Shown piece by piece: positions 8,489-16,480 of a DNA stretch of 64,000 nucleotides; within the stretch, counting starts at the first letter, position 1, and every line of letters begins with the position of its first letter. The stretch comes from Paraburkholderia caballeronis (GTDB lineage: Bacteria; Pseudomonadota; Gammaproteobacteria; Burkholderiales; Burkholderiaceae). The position numbers were made by a program, and so were the translations under genes. The stretch spans positions 2,790,001 to 2,854,000 of the forward strand of contig NZ_FNSR01000001.1 in the NCBI RefSeq assembly GCF_900104845.1, read 5' to 3'. The notes below the pieces were generated by a model. It saw only the letters and a program-made list of their open reading frames with translations. It was not told the origin of the DNA and ran no database searches.

Positions 8489-10176
8489 TTGAAAAGCATC
8501 CCCGAAAGAGAGTCCTCCAGCTCGACGCGCGTATAGGAATTGATCCCCGCGTAATCGGCCAGAAAGTGTTCGAGCACGCAACCGAACAGATACAGGTCGC
8601 CGATGCCCGCGTAATAGTCCTGGCGGCACCGGATGCGGATGCACTGCCCGCGCAGCACGCCGCCGCGTCCGACGAGCCGCGTCTCCGGGCTCGCGGTGAC
8701 GCTCTGGATGCCGTCGATGCGGCGCCGGTTCGCCGCCGCCGCGCCCTGCTCCTGGCGGTCGCCGTGCACGTAGAGGTTCAGCATGCCTTGCAGCGTCGGC
8801 GCGTCGGCGATCGACAGGAAGTTCAGCGACACGTGCGAGATCAGGCGCCACAGCATCGCCTCGCCGGTCGGCGGCTCCTGCGCCGGCGTGACCGGACGGA
8901 TGTTCCGGAACGATAGACGGTCGGGCGACGTGCTGGTCGGCTGGCTGATGTCGCCGAGCCGCAGGCTCTCCGGCAGCGACCGGTTCGTGCAGGTGATGCG
9001 GATCGACAGCGTCTCCGGCTCCAGCGCGTCGCCCGGCGGATAGTTCAGCGACAGGAACGTCTCGTTGCCGCGCCCGACCGTCGCCTGCCGCTGCGTCGCG
9101 CGATAGCTGAGCTTCGCGCCGCGCCCGTCGTGCCGGTACAGGCCGAACGGGTAATACACCCGCTCCTGCGCCGCGCCTTGCTGGTAGCCGACGACCTGGT
9201 CGATCGAATAGACGCGGTAATGCGCGCGGTCCCGGCCCTCGGGCACCACCCGGTACTCGCTCGCGCGATGCTCGTGGCTGATCGGATCGGCCGCGTGCTC
9301 GAACAGGTTGATCGCGGGCGTCACGTTGATCATCACGCTGCCGGCGCGAATCTCCGGCATCCATTCGGGCAGCCGGTCGAGCGTGATCGACACGCTGAAC
9401 GCCGTGCCGTTGCCGCGGCGCGTCCAGCCCTGCAAACCCTCGATGTCGACGAACAGGAATTTCTCCGGCTGCACGAAGAACTCCTGCAACCGCTGGTAGC
9501 CCTGGAACGCATGGCTCGGATACGGCAGCATCGCGTCGTCGAAACCGGACACGCGCAGGCAGCGCGGACCCGGCGCGAAATGCTCGCCGCCGCCGGACAG
9601 GCATACGGCCGTCACGTGATGGGTCAGCAACAGCAGCAGCCGGGTCGCGTCGCCATAACCGCCGCCGAGAAAGAGGCGCAGGCGGTCCGCCTGCCACTGC
9701 GACAGGTCGAGGCCCTGCAACGCGAAGTCGAGCACGAGCACGGGCGCGGTCCCCGCCTGGCTCTGCACGCTGACCTGCGTGAGCTGCAGCGGCTGCACGT
9801 CGAGGTCCGCGGTGGTGCGGAACCGGCACGGCGTGCCGTCCACCGGCAGCGACGCCAGTTCGGTCCCGGCCGGCACGCGCGCCGGCTCGGCGAGCGGTCC
9901 CTTCGGCGTGAACGCGATCATCGTGGACGCCGGCACCGGCCGCAGATAATGCGGAAACAGCAGGTTCGCCAGTTCCTGGACGAACTCCGGAAACTCGTCG
10001 TCGAGCTTCTGGCGGGTCAGGCCCGTGAGGAACGCCACCCCTTCGAGCAGACGCTCGACATCGGGGTCGGCCGACGTGCCGGACAGCATCGGCGCAAGCG
10101 CCGGGTTGTGCTGCGCGAATTCAACCGCCAGTCCCTTGAGCTTGTTGAGTTCGTCTTCGTAGTAGCGATTGAACAT
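8452..10176 (-). CDS. tssF: Type VI secretion baseplate subunit TssF
   Basis: 574 residues, slightly short of the usual 580-620. The start MFNRYYEDELNKLKGLAVEF and the following ALAPML and DPDVERLLEGVAFL are diagnostic for the TssF/VasA family (COG3519). It forms the wedge core with TssG. The gene follows tssE by 22 bases and overlaps tssG by 37, so F and G are probably coupled in translation. No strong Shine-Dalgarno is visible before the ATG, which fits coupling to the upstream gene. Confidence 0.95.
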   Translation of the reverse strand: MFNRYYEDELNKLKGLAVEFAQHNPALAPMLSGTSADPDVERLLEGVAFLTGLTRQKLDDEFPEFVQELANLLFPHYLRPVPASTMIAFTPKGPLAEPARVPAGTELASLPVDGTPCRFRTTADLDVQPLQLTQVSVQSQAGTAPVLVLDFALQGLDLSQWQADRLRLFLGGGYGDATRLLLLLTHHVTAVCLSGGGEHFAPGPRCLRVSGFDDAMLPYPSHAFQGYQRLQEFFVQPEKFLFVDIEGLQGWTRRGNGTAFSVSITLDRLPEWMPEIRAGSVMINVTPAINLFEHAADPISHEHRASEYRVVPEGRDRAHYRVYSIDQVVGYQQGAAQERVYYPFGLYRHDGRGAKLSYRATQRQATVGRGNETFLSLNYPPGDALEPETLSIRITCTNRSLPESLRLGDISQPTSTSPDRLSFRNIRPVTPAQEPPTGEAMLWRLISHVSLNFLSIADAPTLQGMLNLYVHGDRQEQGAAAANRRRIDGIQSVTASPETRLVGRGGVLRGQCIRIRCRQDYYAGIGDLYLFGCVLEHFLADYAGINSYTRVELEDSLSGMLFKWPPRLGQQTLL

Positions 10177-10198
10177 GAAACCAGCGGGACCGGGGCGG

Positions 10199-10627
10199 TT
10201 AATAGTGATGCGACGAGACGATCTCGACCTTGCCGCTCGACGCCACCGAAGTGGAAAGCTGCAACGGGATGTCGCGCGCGTCGACCTCCAGCCGCCCCTC
10301 CAGCGAGAAGCGGATCGACAGCACGTCGGTGCCCTCGTGACTGAGCACGACCTTCGGCGACTTGAGGCGCGGTTCGTACTTCAGCACCATGCGGCGGATC
10401 TCCTCCTCGATCTCGCGAGTGGACCCCGCCGCCATGCCGCCCGCGAGATTGGTGAAGTCCGGCACGCCGAACTGAGGATCGATCTGCACGCTGCCCTGCC
10501 TCGTGTTGAGCAGACGTTGCAGATGATCCATCACCGAGCGCACCAGGATATCGACCTGGGTCTGGTTCGTGCGGCCTTCGGCGATCTCCCAGTGGGCGAT
10601 GCGTTCGAGCAGCCGACGTTCCCTCAC
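10199..10627 (-). CDS. tssE: Type VI secretion baseplate subunit TssE (gp25-like)
   Basis: 142 residues starting with GTG at 10627, with a GAGGA box 5 bases upstream. It is the lysozyme-family gp25-like baseplate protein that starts sheath assembly. Family text includes LLERIAHWE near the start, SVMDHLQRLLNTRQGSVQIDP at about 32-52, FGVPDF at about 53-58 and a central EIEEEIRRMVLKYEPRL. It lies 22 bases after hcp and 22 bases before tssF, so it is within one transcription unit. Confidence 0.93.
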   Translation of the reverse strand: MRERRLLERIAHWEIAEGRTNQTQVDILVRSVMDHLQRLLNTRQGSVQIDPQFGVPDFTNLAGGMAAGSTREIEEEIRRMVLKYEPRLKSPKVVLSHEGTDVLSIRFSLEGRLEVDARDIPLQLSTSVASSGKVEIVSSHHY

Positions 10628-10649
10628 GATATCCTCGCGCGCAGGCCGG

Positions 10650-11138
10650 TCAGGACTTCGGCGCGAGCCAGGAGTCCTCGGCCTCGATGCCGTCCGGATC
10701 GAACGTCCACGTGACCTTCTCGTAAGTGAACGAGATGTCCTCCATGTGGCCCATCTGCTGGTTCGCCTGCGACAGGCAGTTCGGCGTCCACGCGCGGATG
10801 TTCGTCAGGATCGCGTTCGACAGCTTCACGGTGTAGTACTTCTCTTCCGTGCCCTTCGGCGAGATGCGGTAATACTCCAGCGTCACGTCCTTCATCTGCT
10901 CGCCCGACGTCAGCGCCTGGAACAGCTTCGGCGACGACTTGTCGATTTCCTTCGTCAGCGTCATCGGCAGGTGGACGCGCTTGCCGGTCGGCAGGCCGGT
11001 CTGCGGGCTCTTCGGGATCTCGATCGTGTGATCGACCGCCTGCACGAGAATCTTCCCCTCGTGACCCTTGATCTTCGTGGACCCTTCGATCTTCCCCTGG
11101 TTCTGTCCTTCGAGGACGAGATAACACGGCATCGGCAT
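10650..11138 (-). CDS. hcp: Type VI secretion tube protein Hcp (TssD)
   Basis: 162 residues from the ATG at 11138, with a GGAG 8 bases before it. The frame stays open further upstream, but MPMPCYLVLEGQNQGKIEG is the classic Hcp start. Hexameric rings of this protein stack into the inner tube propelled by sheath contraction. Family text: GHEGKILVQAVDHTIEIP, MTLTKEIDKSSPKLFQAL, and the C-terminal ISFTYEKVTWTF. A 128-base gap separates it from tssC, long enough for its own promoter or an mRNA processing site, in keeping with the high Hcp demand of the machine. Confidence 0.96.
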   Translation of the reverse strand: MPMPCYLVLEGQNQGKIEGSTKIKGHEGKILVQAVDHTIEIPKSPQTGLPTGKRVHLPMTLTKEIDKSSPKLFQALTSGEQMKDVTLEYYRISPKGTEEKYYTVKLSNAILTNIRAWTPNCLSQANQQMGHMEDISFTYEKVTWTFDPDGIEAEDSWLAPKS

Positions 11139-11266
11139 GGTCGTTTCTCCTGCAACAGGTTGATTGTGATTCGATGCACCGTGGTCCGGTGCTCCCGCAC
11201 GGCGCGGGCCGTGCGTAAAAACCATCTCGGGCAATTCATGCGAATCCCCCGCGACACCGGCGCACG

Positions 11267-12754
11267 TTATTTCTTGTCGAGCTTGCCGACGAGCGACAGC
11301 GTGAACGACGCGCCCATGTACTTGAAATGCGGGCGCACCTTCAGATCCACGCGATACCAGCCCGGATCGCCTTCGACGTCGGCCACGGTGATCTCGGCCT
11401 GGCGCAGCGGTCGGCGGCTGCGGACCCCTTCGGCCGGGTTGTCCATGTCGGCGACGTACTGGCGGATCCACACGTTCAGCTCGCTTTCGAGATCGCCGCG
11501 CTCCTTCCACGTGCCGATGTTCTCGCGCTGGATCACCTTGATGTAGTGCGCGAGGCGGCTCACGACGAACATATACGGCAGTTGCGTGCTGAGCTTGTAG
11601 TTAAGCTCGGCCTCCTTGCCTTCCTTGCTGTTGCCGAAGAACTTCGGCTTCTGCGCGGAATTCGCGGAGAAGAACGCCGCGTTGTCGCTGTTCTTGCGCA
11701 TCGTGAGCGCGATGAAACCCTGCTCGGCCAGTTCGAACTCGCGCCGCTCGGAGATCAGCACCTCCGTCGGGATCTTGTTCTGCAACTCGCCCATCGACTC
11801 GTACGTGTACACCGGCAGATCGTTGACCGCGCCGCCGCCCTGCGGCCCGATCACGTTCGCGCACCAGCGGTAGTCGGCGAAACTCTCGGTGAGGCGCGAC
11901 GCGAACGTGAACGCCGCGTTGCCCCACAGGAACTGGCCGTTGCCGCCGGACACGTCCTCGGTATAGCTGAACTTCTTCGCCGGCACCGTATCCGGGCCAT
12001 ACGGCACGCGCAGCAGGAAATGCGGCAGCGTGAGGCCGATGTAACGCGCGTCTTCCGTCTCGCGAAACGAGTTCCACTTCACGAACTGCGGCCCTTCGAA
12101 TACCGACGACAGGTCCTTCAGGTTCGGCAACTGGTCGAACGAATCGACGCCGAAAAACTGCGGGCCCGCCGCCGCGATGAACGGCGCATGCGACATGGCC
12201 GACACGCTCGCCGCGTACTGAAGCAGCTTGATGTCCTGGCCGCCCGGCCCGAATTCGTAGTTGGCGACGATTGCGCCGAACGGCTGGCCGCCGAACTGGC
12301 CGTACTCGGCCGTGTAGAGATTCCGGTAGAGGCCCGACTTCGTGATGTCGGCCGCGTCCTGGAAATCGTCCAGCAGCTTCGACTTGCTGACGCTCAGCAA
12401 CTGGAGCTTCACGTTCTCGCGGAAATTCGTGCGGTCCACGAGGAATTTCAGCGAGCGCCACGCCGATTCGAGCCGCTGGTAATCCGCGTGATGCAGGATC
12501 GCATCGACCTGCGCGCACAGCTTGCGGTCGAGGTCGGCGATCATGCCGTCCACCGTCGCCTGGGTGACGCGCTCGACGCTGCGCTGCGGTTCGAGCAGTT
12601 GCGAAATGAAGGCCTGAATGCCCTGCTTCGTGATCGAATACGCGTCGTCGCCCGGCTTGATCCGCGCCGATTCGATCAACTGGTCAAGCAGCGAGTCGCC
12701 GCCCGCTTCGGCAGGAGCGGCGGCCGCATCCTGTTGTTTTTGCTCTTCGCTCAT
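11267..12754 (-). CDS. tssC: Type VI secretion sheath large subunit TssC (VipB)
   Basis: 495 residues. It forms the contractile sheath with TssB. Recognised by ESAWRSLKFLVDRTNFRENV at about 90-110, YGQFGGQPFGAIVANYEFG, and the C-terminal MGASFTLSLVGKLDKK. The first 20 residues (EEQKQQDAAAAPAEAGG) are a low-complexity N-terminal tail. It lies 20 bases after tssB. All expected family blocks are present and uninterrupted. Confidence 0.96.
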   Translation of the reverse strand: MSEEQKQQDAAAAPAEAGGDSLLDQLIESARIKPGDDAYSITKQGIQAFISQLLEPQRSVERVTQATVDGMIADLDRKLCAQVDAILHHADYQRLESAWRSLKFLVDRTNFRENVKLQLLSVSKSKLLDDFQDAADITKSGLYRNLYTAEYGQFGGQPFGAIVANYEFGPGGQDIKLLQYAASVSAMSHAPFIAAAGPQFFGVDSFDQLPNLKDLSSVFEGPQFVKWNSFRETEDARYIGLTLPHFLLRVPYGPDTVPAKKFSYTEDVSGGNGQFLWGNAAFTFASRLTESFADYRWCANVIGPQGGGAVNDLPVYTYESMGELQNKIPTEVLISERREFELAEQGFIALTMRKNSDNAAFFSANSAQKPKFFGNSKEGKEAELNYKLSTQLPYMFVVSRLAHYIKVIQRENIGTWKERGDLESELNVWIRQYVADMDNPAEGVRSRRPLRQAEITVADVEGDPGWYRVDLKVRPHFKYMGASFTLSLVGKLDKK

Positions 12755-12774
12755 GGATGGTCTCTCGCGCGCGA

Positions 12775-13272
12775 TCAGTTGTTGTCCTGGATGCCGAGTT
12801 CCGACAACAGGCGTGCGCGCACGCCCTCGTCGCCGATCAGCTCCTGGACCTTCCTGCGGAAATCGGGGATGTTGCCGAGCGGCCCCTTGAGCGCTTTCAG
12901 CGCATCGCGCAGCGCGATCATCTGGCGAAGCTCCGGCACCTTGTCGACGAGCGCGTCGGGCCCGAAGTCGTCGATGGAATCGAACTTCACGTTGACCGCC
13001 AGCACCGAGTCCGGCCCGGCGCTGCTGTCCAGCCGGTTCGGCACGCTCAGGTCGAGCGACAGCTTCTGCGCCTTCAGGACGTCGTTGAAATTGTCCTTGT
13101 TGACATCGACCGGCTTCATTTCCTCGATCGGCGTATCGTCGTCGCGCAACGTGTAGTCGCCCAGCACGAGCAGCTTCAGAGGAAGTTCGACTTCGGCCTT
13201 GGCATCGCCGGTGGCCGGGCGATACACGATATTGACACGCTCCTTCGGAGCGACGGATCCATCAGAAGCCAC
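12775..13272 (-). CDS. tssB: Type VI secretion sheath small subunit TssB (VipA)
   Basis: 165 residues from GTG at 13272, preceded by AGGAGA with good spacing. A reading frame opens upstream to 13461, but that part is Cys/Arg-rich and not family-like, whereas VASDGSVAPKERVNIVYRPA is typical of TssB. It pairs with TssC to build the sheath and carries helical C-terminal text KVPELRQMIALRDALKALK. First gene of the visible minus-strand T6SS row, so the operon promoter should lie in 13273-13720. Confidence 0.95.
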   Translation of the reverse strand: MASDGSVAPKERVNIVYRPATGDAKAEVELPLKLLVLGDYTLRDDDTPIEEMKPVDVNKDNFNDVLKAQKLSLDLSVPNRLDSSAGPDSVLAVNVKFDSIDDFGPDALVDKVPELRQMIALRDALKALKGPLGNIPDFRRKVQELIGDEGVRARLLSELGIQDNN

Positions 13273-13354
13273 AGTGGTTCTCCTCAAAGGAAAAAAAGCC
13301 GGAGCAGGAACAACGTCAACACAGCCCGGATCGACGCAGCGATCCCGCAGTCGA

Positions 13355-13507
13355 TCAATCGCGAAAATCGCGAAACGGCCGCGCCCGATCACGTCTCGAC
13401 TTCGAATCGCGCAGGCCCGGAAGCACCAGCAACTCGACCACGCCGAGCAGCAGCACGACAAAAATCACCAGCGCCACCAGCGCCACCAGGCAGAAGATCG
13501 CACCCAT
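13355..13507 (-). CDS. Possible 50-residue single-pass membrane protein upstream of tssB
   Basis: Reading from the ATG at 13507 gives 50 residues: MGAIFCLVALVALVIFVVLL and further hydrophobics to about residue 32, then an Arg/Asp-rich tail ending RARPFRDFRD. That is a convincing transmembrane helix with a charged cytoplasmic tail. A GAGG box lies somewhat far (about 11 bases) upstream of the ATG. It lies just upstream of tssB on the same strand, inside the divergent intergenic region. No family is recognised. It may be a chance hydrophobic frame. Confidence 0.35.
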   Translation of the reverse strand: MGAIFCLVALVALVIFVVLLLGVVELLVLPGLRDSKSRRDRARPFRDFRD

Positions 13508-13641
13508 CGGGCTGCCTGCCTCGCGACGTCGAGCGCATTGCGGCGACACCGTCGACTGCTTTCCTGTCCACGCAGAGCCAGGCGGCGCAAACGTCGGTGC
13601 TGAATGGCGGCTACGTTAAGCCCATGCCAGGCGCACGTCAT

Positions 13642-13673
13642 TACTACTTTGGTAGCGGCCTACTACTTTGGTA
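13642..13673. repeat. Direct repeat TACTACTTTGGTA x2, period 19
   Basis: TACTACTTTGGTA occurs at 13642-13654 and again at 13661-13673 with a 6-base GCGGCC spacer, so the two copies are 19 bases apart, nearly two helical turns. They lie 48-79 bases before the kinase start. Two identical sites on one face of the helix suggest a binding site for a dimeric regulator such as the LuxR-type response regulator encoded by this pair. The repeat is directly visible; the role is inference. Confidence 0.6.
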
Positions 13674-13720
13674 TTAGGGCGGTCTTGCCAAAGTCCGGCA
13701 TCCGGTGTTCCATACGCTCC

Positions 13721-15523
13721 ATGAAACAGAATCCGTCCGCTCCGAATCCCGCCTGCGATTCGCTCGACGCCGAAGTCGTCGCCACCGCGATACGCGAGCA
13801 TCAGCGCAACCAGCCGATCGCTTTGCTGGCGAGCGCCGGCGCGCCGGTTTTCGTGATCCTGGAAGTCGCGCCGATCGCGCCGGCCGCGATCTGGGCGAGC
13901 TGGCTCGCCGTGATGGCCGCCCAGGTGGGCGTGCGCATCCTGTTTCTGCTGATCTGGTTGCGCGAGAAACCTGGCACCCGCGCGATGGGCCGCTGGGGCC
14001 GCTGGGCGGTATGGAGCCAGTTGGCGTCGGGCATCGCGTGGGGCGGCGGGGCGGTCCTGCTCAACCCGGCCGGGGCCATGGAACAGCAGTTGTTCCTGAC
14101 GCTGATCGTTTCGATGCTGGCGACGACTTCGGGCGGCGCGTTCGCGACGGTGCGCAACGCGTTTCTGGCTTTCTACCTGCCGTGCATGCTGCCGCTGCCG
14201 TTCATGCTGTTCTTCATCGGCGGCAGCGCCGGCTGGCTGACCGGCATCATGCTGCTGCTCTACTCGTTCTTCTTCGCGCGCTTTTCGCTGCGCACCAACC
14301 GCAACATGCTGGAATCCATCCGGCTGCGGCTGGAACAGACGCTGCTGGCCCAGGCACTGGCCGACCGCACCGCCATCGCGGAAACCGCCGTCGCGGACAA
14401 GTCCCGCTTCCTCGCCTCCGCCAGCCACGACCTGCGCCAACCGATGCACGCACTGACGCTGTTCGTCGAGGCGCTGAAATCCGCCGACACCGCAGCAGCG
14501 CGCGACGGCCTCGTTCACAACATCGAGCAGTCGCTGATGGCGATGGATTCGCTGTTTCTCGCGCTGCTCGACGTGTCGAAACTGGATGCGGGCGTGGTGC
14601 GGCCGTCGCTGACGGATCTGCCCGCGCAGACGTTGCTCGACCGCGTCGCGCTCAATTTCACCGGGCCGATGGCGTCGAAGGGGCTGCGCCTGACCGTGCT
14701 GCCCTCCACCGCGTGGGTGCGCGGCGATCCGGGGCTGTGCGAGCAGATGCTCAACAACCTGGTGTCCAACGCGCTGCGCTATACGCAGACCGGCGGCGTG
14801 CTGGTCGGCTGCCGGCGCGACGGCGCGGACGTGCGCTTCGTCGTGTACGACACCGGCATCGGCATCGAGGCGTCCGCGCTGAACGAAGTGTGGAAGGAGT
14901 TCGTGCAGATCGGCAACCCGGAGCGGGATCGCCGCAAGGGGCTCGGTTTGGGGCTCGCGATCGTGCGGCGCATCGCCGATTTGCTCGACGCGCCGATTTA
15001 CGTGCGTTCGCAACCGTCGCGCGGCTCGGTCTTCGGGTTTTCGCTGCCCCGCGCGCGGCCCAGGGCGAACTTCGGCCCGTGCGCGCCGGTATCGGTCGAC
15101 ACCGTGGACACGACCGTGCTCGCCGGGTGCTTCGTCGCGGTGCTGGACGACGAAATCCACATCCGCGAGGCGATGCTGGCGCTGCTGCGCAGTTGGGGCG
15201 TGGAAGTCGCCGCCGCGCACACCTGCGCGGCGCTCGTCGAACTGCTGAACGCGGCGGGTCGCGCGCCGGACGCGCTGATCTGCGACTACCGGCTGGCCGG
15301 CGGGGCCAGCGGCATCGACGCGATACACCGCGTGCGCGACGAATTCAACGACGACATCCCCGCGCTACTGGTGACCGGCGACACCGCGGCCGACCGTCTG
15401 ATCCAGGCCGAGGCCAGCGGCCTGCCGCTGCTGCACAAGCCGGTGAAGCCGCAACAACTGCGCCGCACGCTGGCGGCGATGATCCGGCAGAGGACCTACC
15501 GCGCGCCGCTAATGCCGAACTGA
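13721..15523 (+). CDS. Membrane hybrid sensor histidine kinase / response regulator
   Basis: 600 residues from the ATG at 13721; the frame extends upstream but without kinase-like content. Residues about 35-190 hold roughly six hydrophobic segments, an integral-membrane sensor domain. A HisKA domain follows with the phospho-acceptor His236 in SASHDLRQPMHAL, then HATPase motifs: N box NNLVSNALRYT (345-355), G1 DTGIGI (377-382), G2 GLGLGLAIV (407-415). A C-terminal receiver domain has DDE near 476-478, phospho-acceptor Asp522 in ICDYRLAGG, and K near 576. The 3' end overlaps by 28 bases the convergent response-regulator gene. Architecture resembles NahK/ErcS-like kinases. Proximity to the T6SS cluster suggests, but does not prove, control of it. 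Confidence 0.9.
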   Translation: MKQNPSAPNPACDSLDAEVVATAIREHQRNQPIALLASAGAPVFVILEVAPIAPAAIWASWLAVMAAQVGVRILFLLIWLREKPGTRAMGRWGRWAVWSQLASGIAWGGGAVLLNPAGAMEQQLFLTLIVSMLATTSGGAFATVRNAFLAFYLPCMLPLPFMLFFIGGSAGWLTGIMLLLYSFFFARFSLRTNRNMLESIRLRLEQTLLAQALADRTAIAETAVADKSRFLASASHDLRQPMHALTLFVEALKSADTAAARDGLVHNIEQSLMAMDSLFLALLDVSKLDAGVVRPSLTDLPAQTLLDRVALNFTGPMASKGLRLTVLPSTAWVRGDPGLCEQMLNNLVSNALRYTQTGGVLVGCRRDGADVRFVVYDTGIGIEASALNEVWKEFVQIGNPERDRRKGLGLGLAIVRRIADLLDAPIYVRSQPSRGSVFGFSLPRARPRANFGPCAPVSVDTVDTTVLAGCFVAVLDDEIHIREAMLALLRSWGVEVAAAHTCAALVELLNAAGRAPDALICDYRLAGGASGIDAIHRVRDEFNDDIPALLVTGDTAADRLIQAEASGLPLLHKPVKPQQLRRTLAAMIRQRTYRAPLMPN

Positions 15524-16164
15524 CGGGCCTGCACCACGGCCTGGGTGCGGCTGACGACGCCGAGCACCTTGAAGATGGCGGTCACATGAACCTTGACAGT
15601 GTTTTCGGCCAGATCGAGCCGCTGCGCGATTTCCTTGTTGGAAAGCCCTTCGCACAGGCCCTGGAGCACCTGCCGCTGGCGCAGCGTGAAGCCGTGTTCG
15701 TCCTCGCGTCCGTTGGCATCGGCGGATGCCGACGCCAGACCGGCGAACGCTTCCAGCATGGAGGCCGGAATGTAGCAGCCGCCGTCGAGCACCTGCCGCA
15801 GTGCGTTCTGGAGTTCCTGCGGGCGCAGGGATTTCGGCACGAAGCCGCGCGCGCCCGCCGCGATCGCGGCTTTCGCGTCGGACGCCTGCTCCGACGCCGA
15901 CACCATCGCGATGGGCGTGCTGGGCAGCAACTGGCGCAGCAGCGGGATGGCGGCGATGCCGTTCATGCGCGGCAGCGCGTAGTCGATCAGCACGAGGCGC
16001 ACGACGGACGCCATCGCCACTTCCAGGGCCGACTGGACGTCGCCGACGCCGACGATGTGCGCATCCGGCATCAACCCGTGCAGCAGCGGACACAGCGCTT
16101 CGCGGAACAGCGGGTGGTCGTCGATGATGAGCAGGGTGGGTTTGGCAGGAGGAATCTTCACCAC
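15496..16164 (-). CDS. NarL/LuxR-family response regulator
   Basis: 222 residues from GTG at 16164 (an alternative GTG follows at 16161), with AGGAG-like sequence not obvious upstream. The receiver domain starts with PTLLIIDDHPLFREAL and has the phospho-acceptor Asp in LVLIDYALPRMNG and Lys in RGFVPKSLRPQE. The C-terminal LuxR-type HTH reads FTLRQRQVLQGLCEGLSNKE followed by IAQRLDLAENTVKVHV. Convergent with the hybrid kinase and almost certainly its partner. An ATG lies further upstream in frame but would add a non-family N-terminal extension of 55 residues. Confidence 0.9.
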   Translation of the reverse strand: MVKIPPAKPTLLIIDDHPLFREALCPLLHGLMPDAHIVGVGDVQSALEVAMASVVRLVLIDYALPRMNGIAAIPLLRQLLPSTPIAMVSASEQASDAKAAIAAGARGFVPKSLRPQELQNALRQVLDGGCYIPASMLEAFAGLASASADANGREDEHGFTLRQRQVLQGLCEGLSNKEIAQRLDLAENTVKVHVTAIFKVLGVVSRTQAVVQARQFGISGAR

Positions 16165-16480
16165 AGCATAATTTCGTGACTTTCCAGCAGTCTGTCGGAC
16201 GATGGGCCTCGCGCGTCCGTTGTGGAACGCCGGCGCGCGGGCGATCGGTATGCGTAATCGTTTGCTTAACGGCAGAAGGTGGAGATACTTGAGGGAGGTG
16301 GGGTGCCAAGCGCCTCGACTCGGTGGCATTCGAGCCCACGCCCGATGCCAATCCGGCAGCGTCGGGCCTGGATGGCCAGCCGCGCAAACGCTCGGGCAAA
16401 TCGCTTGCGGACAAGAGCAACGCTGACAGTGCGTTATTGGCGGCGCAAAAATTCACTATTGGTCATCATGCTATCCGCCG
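16165..16480. other. Intergenic, left edge of the eroded island
   Basis: About 316 bases between the response regulator start and the reverse transcriptase relic. It should contain the promoter of the response regulator. I see no gene, repeat or tRNA 3'-end copy that could mark an attachment site. Its GC is slightly lower than that of the flanks. Confidence 0.4.

Larger units (their letters stand above)
13273..13720. promoter_or_regulatory. Divergent tssB / kinase intergenic region
   Basis: 448 bases between tssB (leftward) and the histidine kinase (rightward), which should contain both promoters. Besides the possible small membrane ORF, the right part (13600-13700) drops in GC and carries two exact copies of a 13-mer. 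No certain -35/-10 pair could be assigned by eye. Confidence 0.4.

Noticed and set aside
8489..9829. Upstream continuation of the tssG frame, giving a 774-residue protein
   Set aside because: The added part lies inside tssF in another frame and is Arg/Ala-rich; the TssG family starts near ATG 8488.
16165..16480. Left attachment site copying the 3' end of tRNA-Pro
   Set aside because: No match to the T-arm or acceptor sequence (for example GGATTTGAACC) is present in this stretch.
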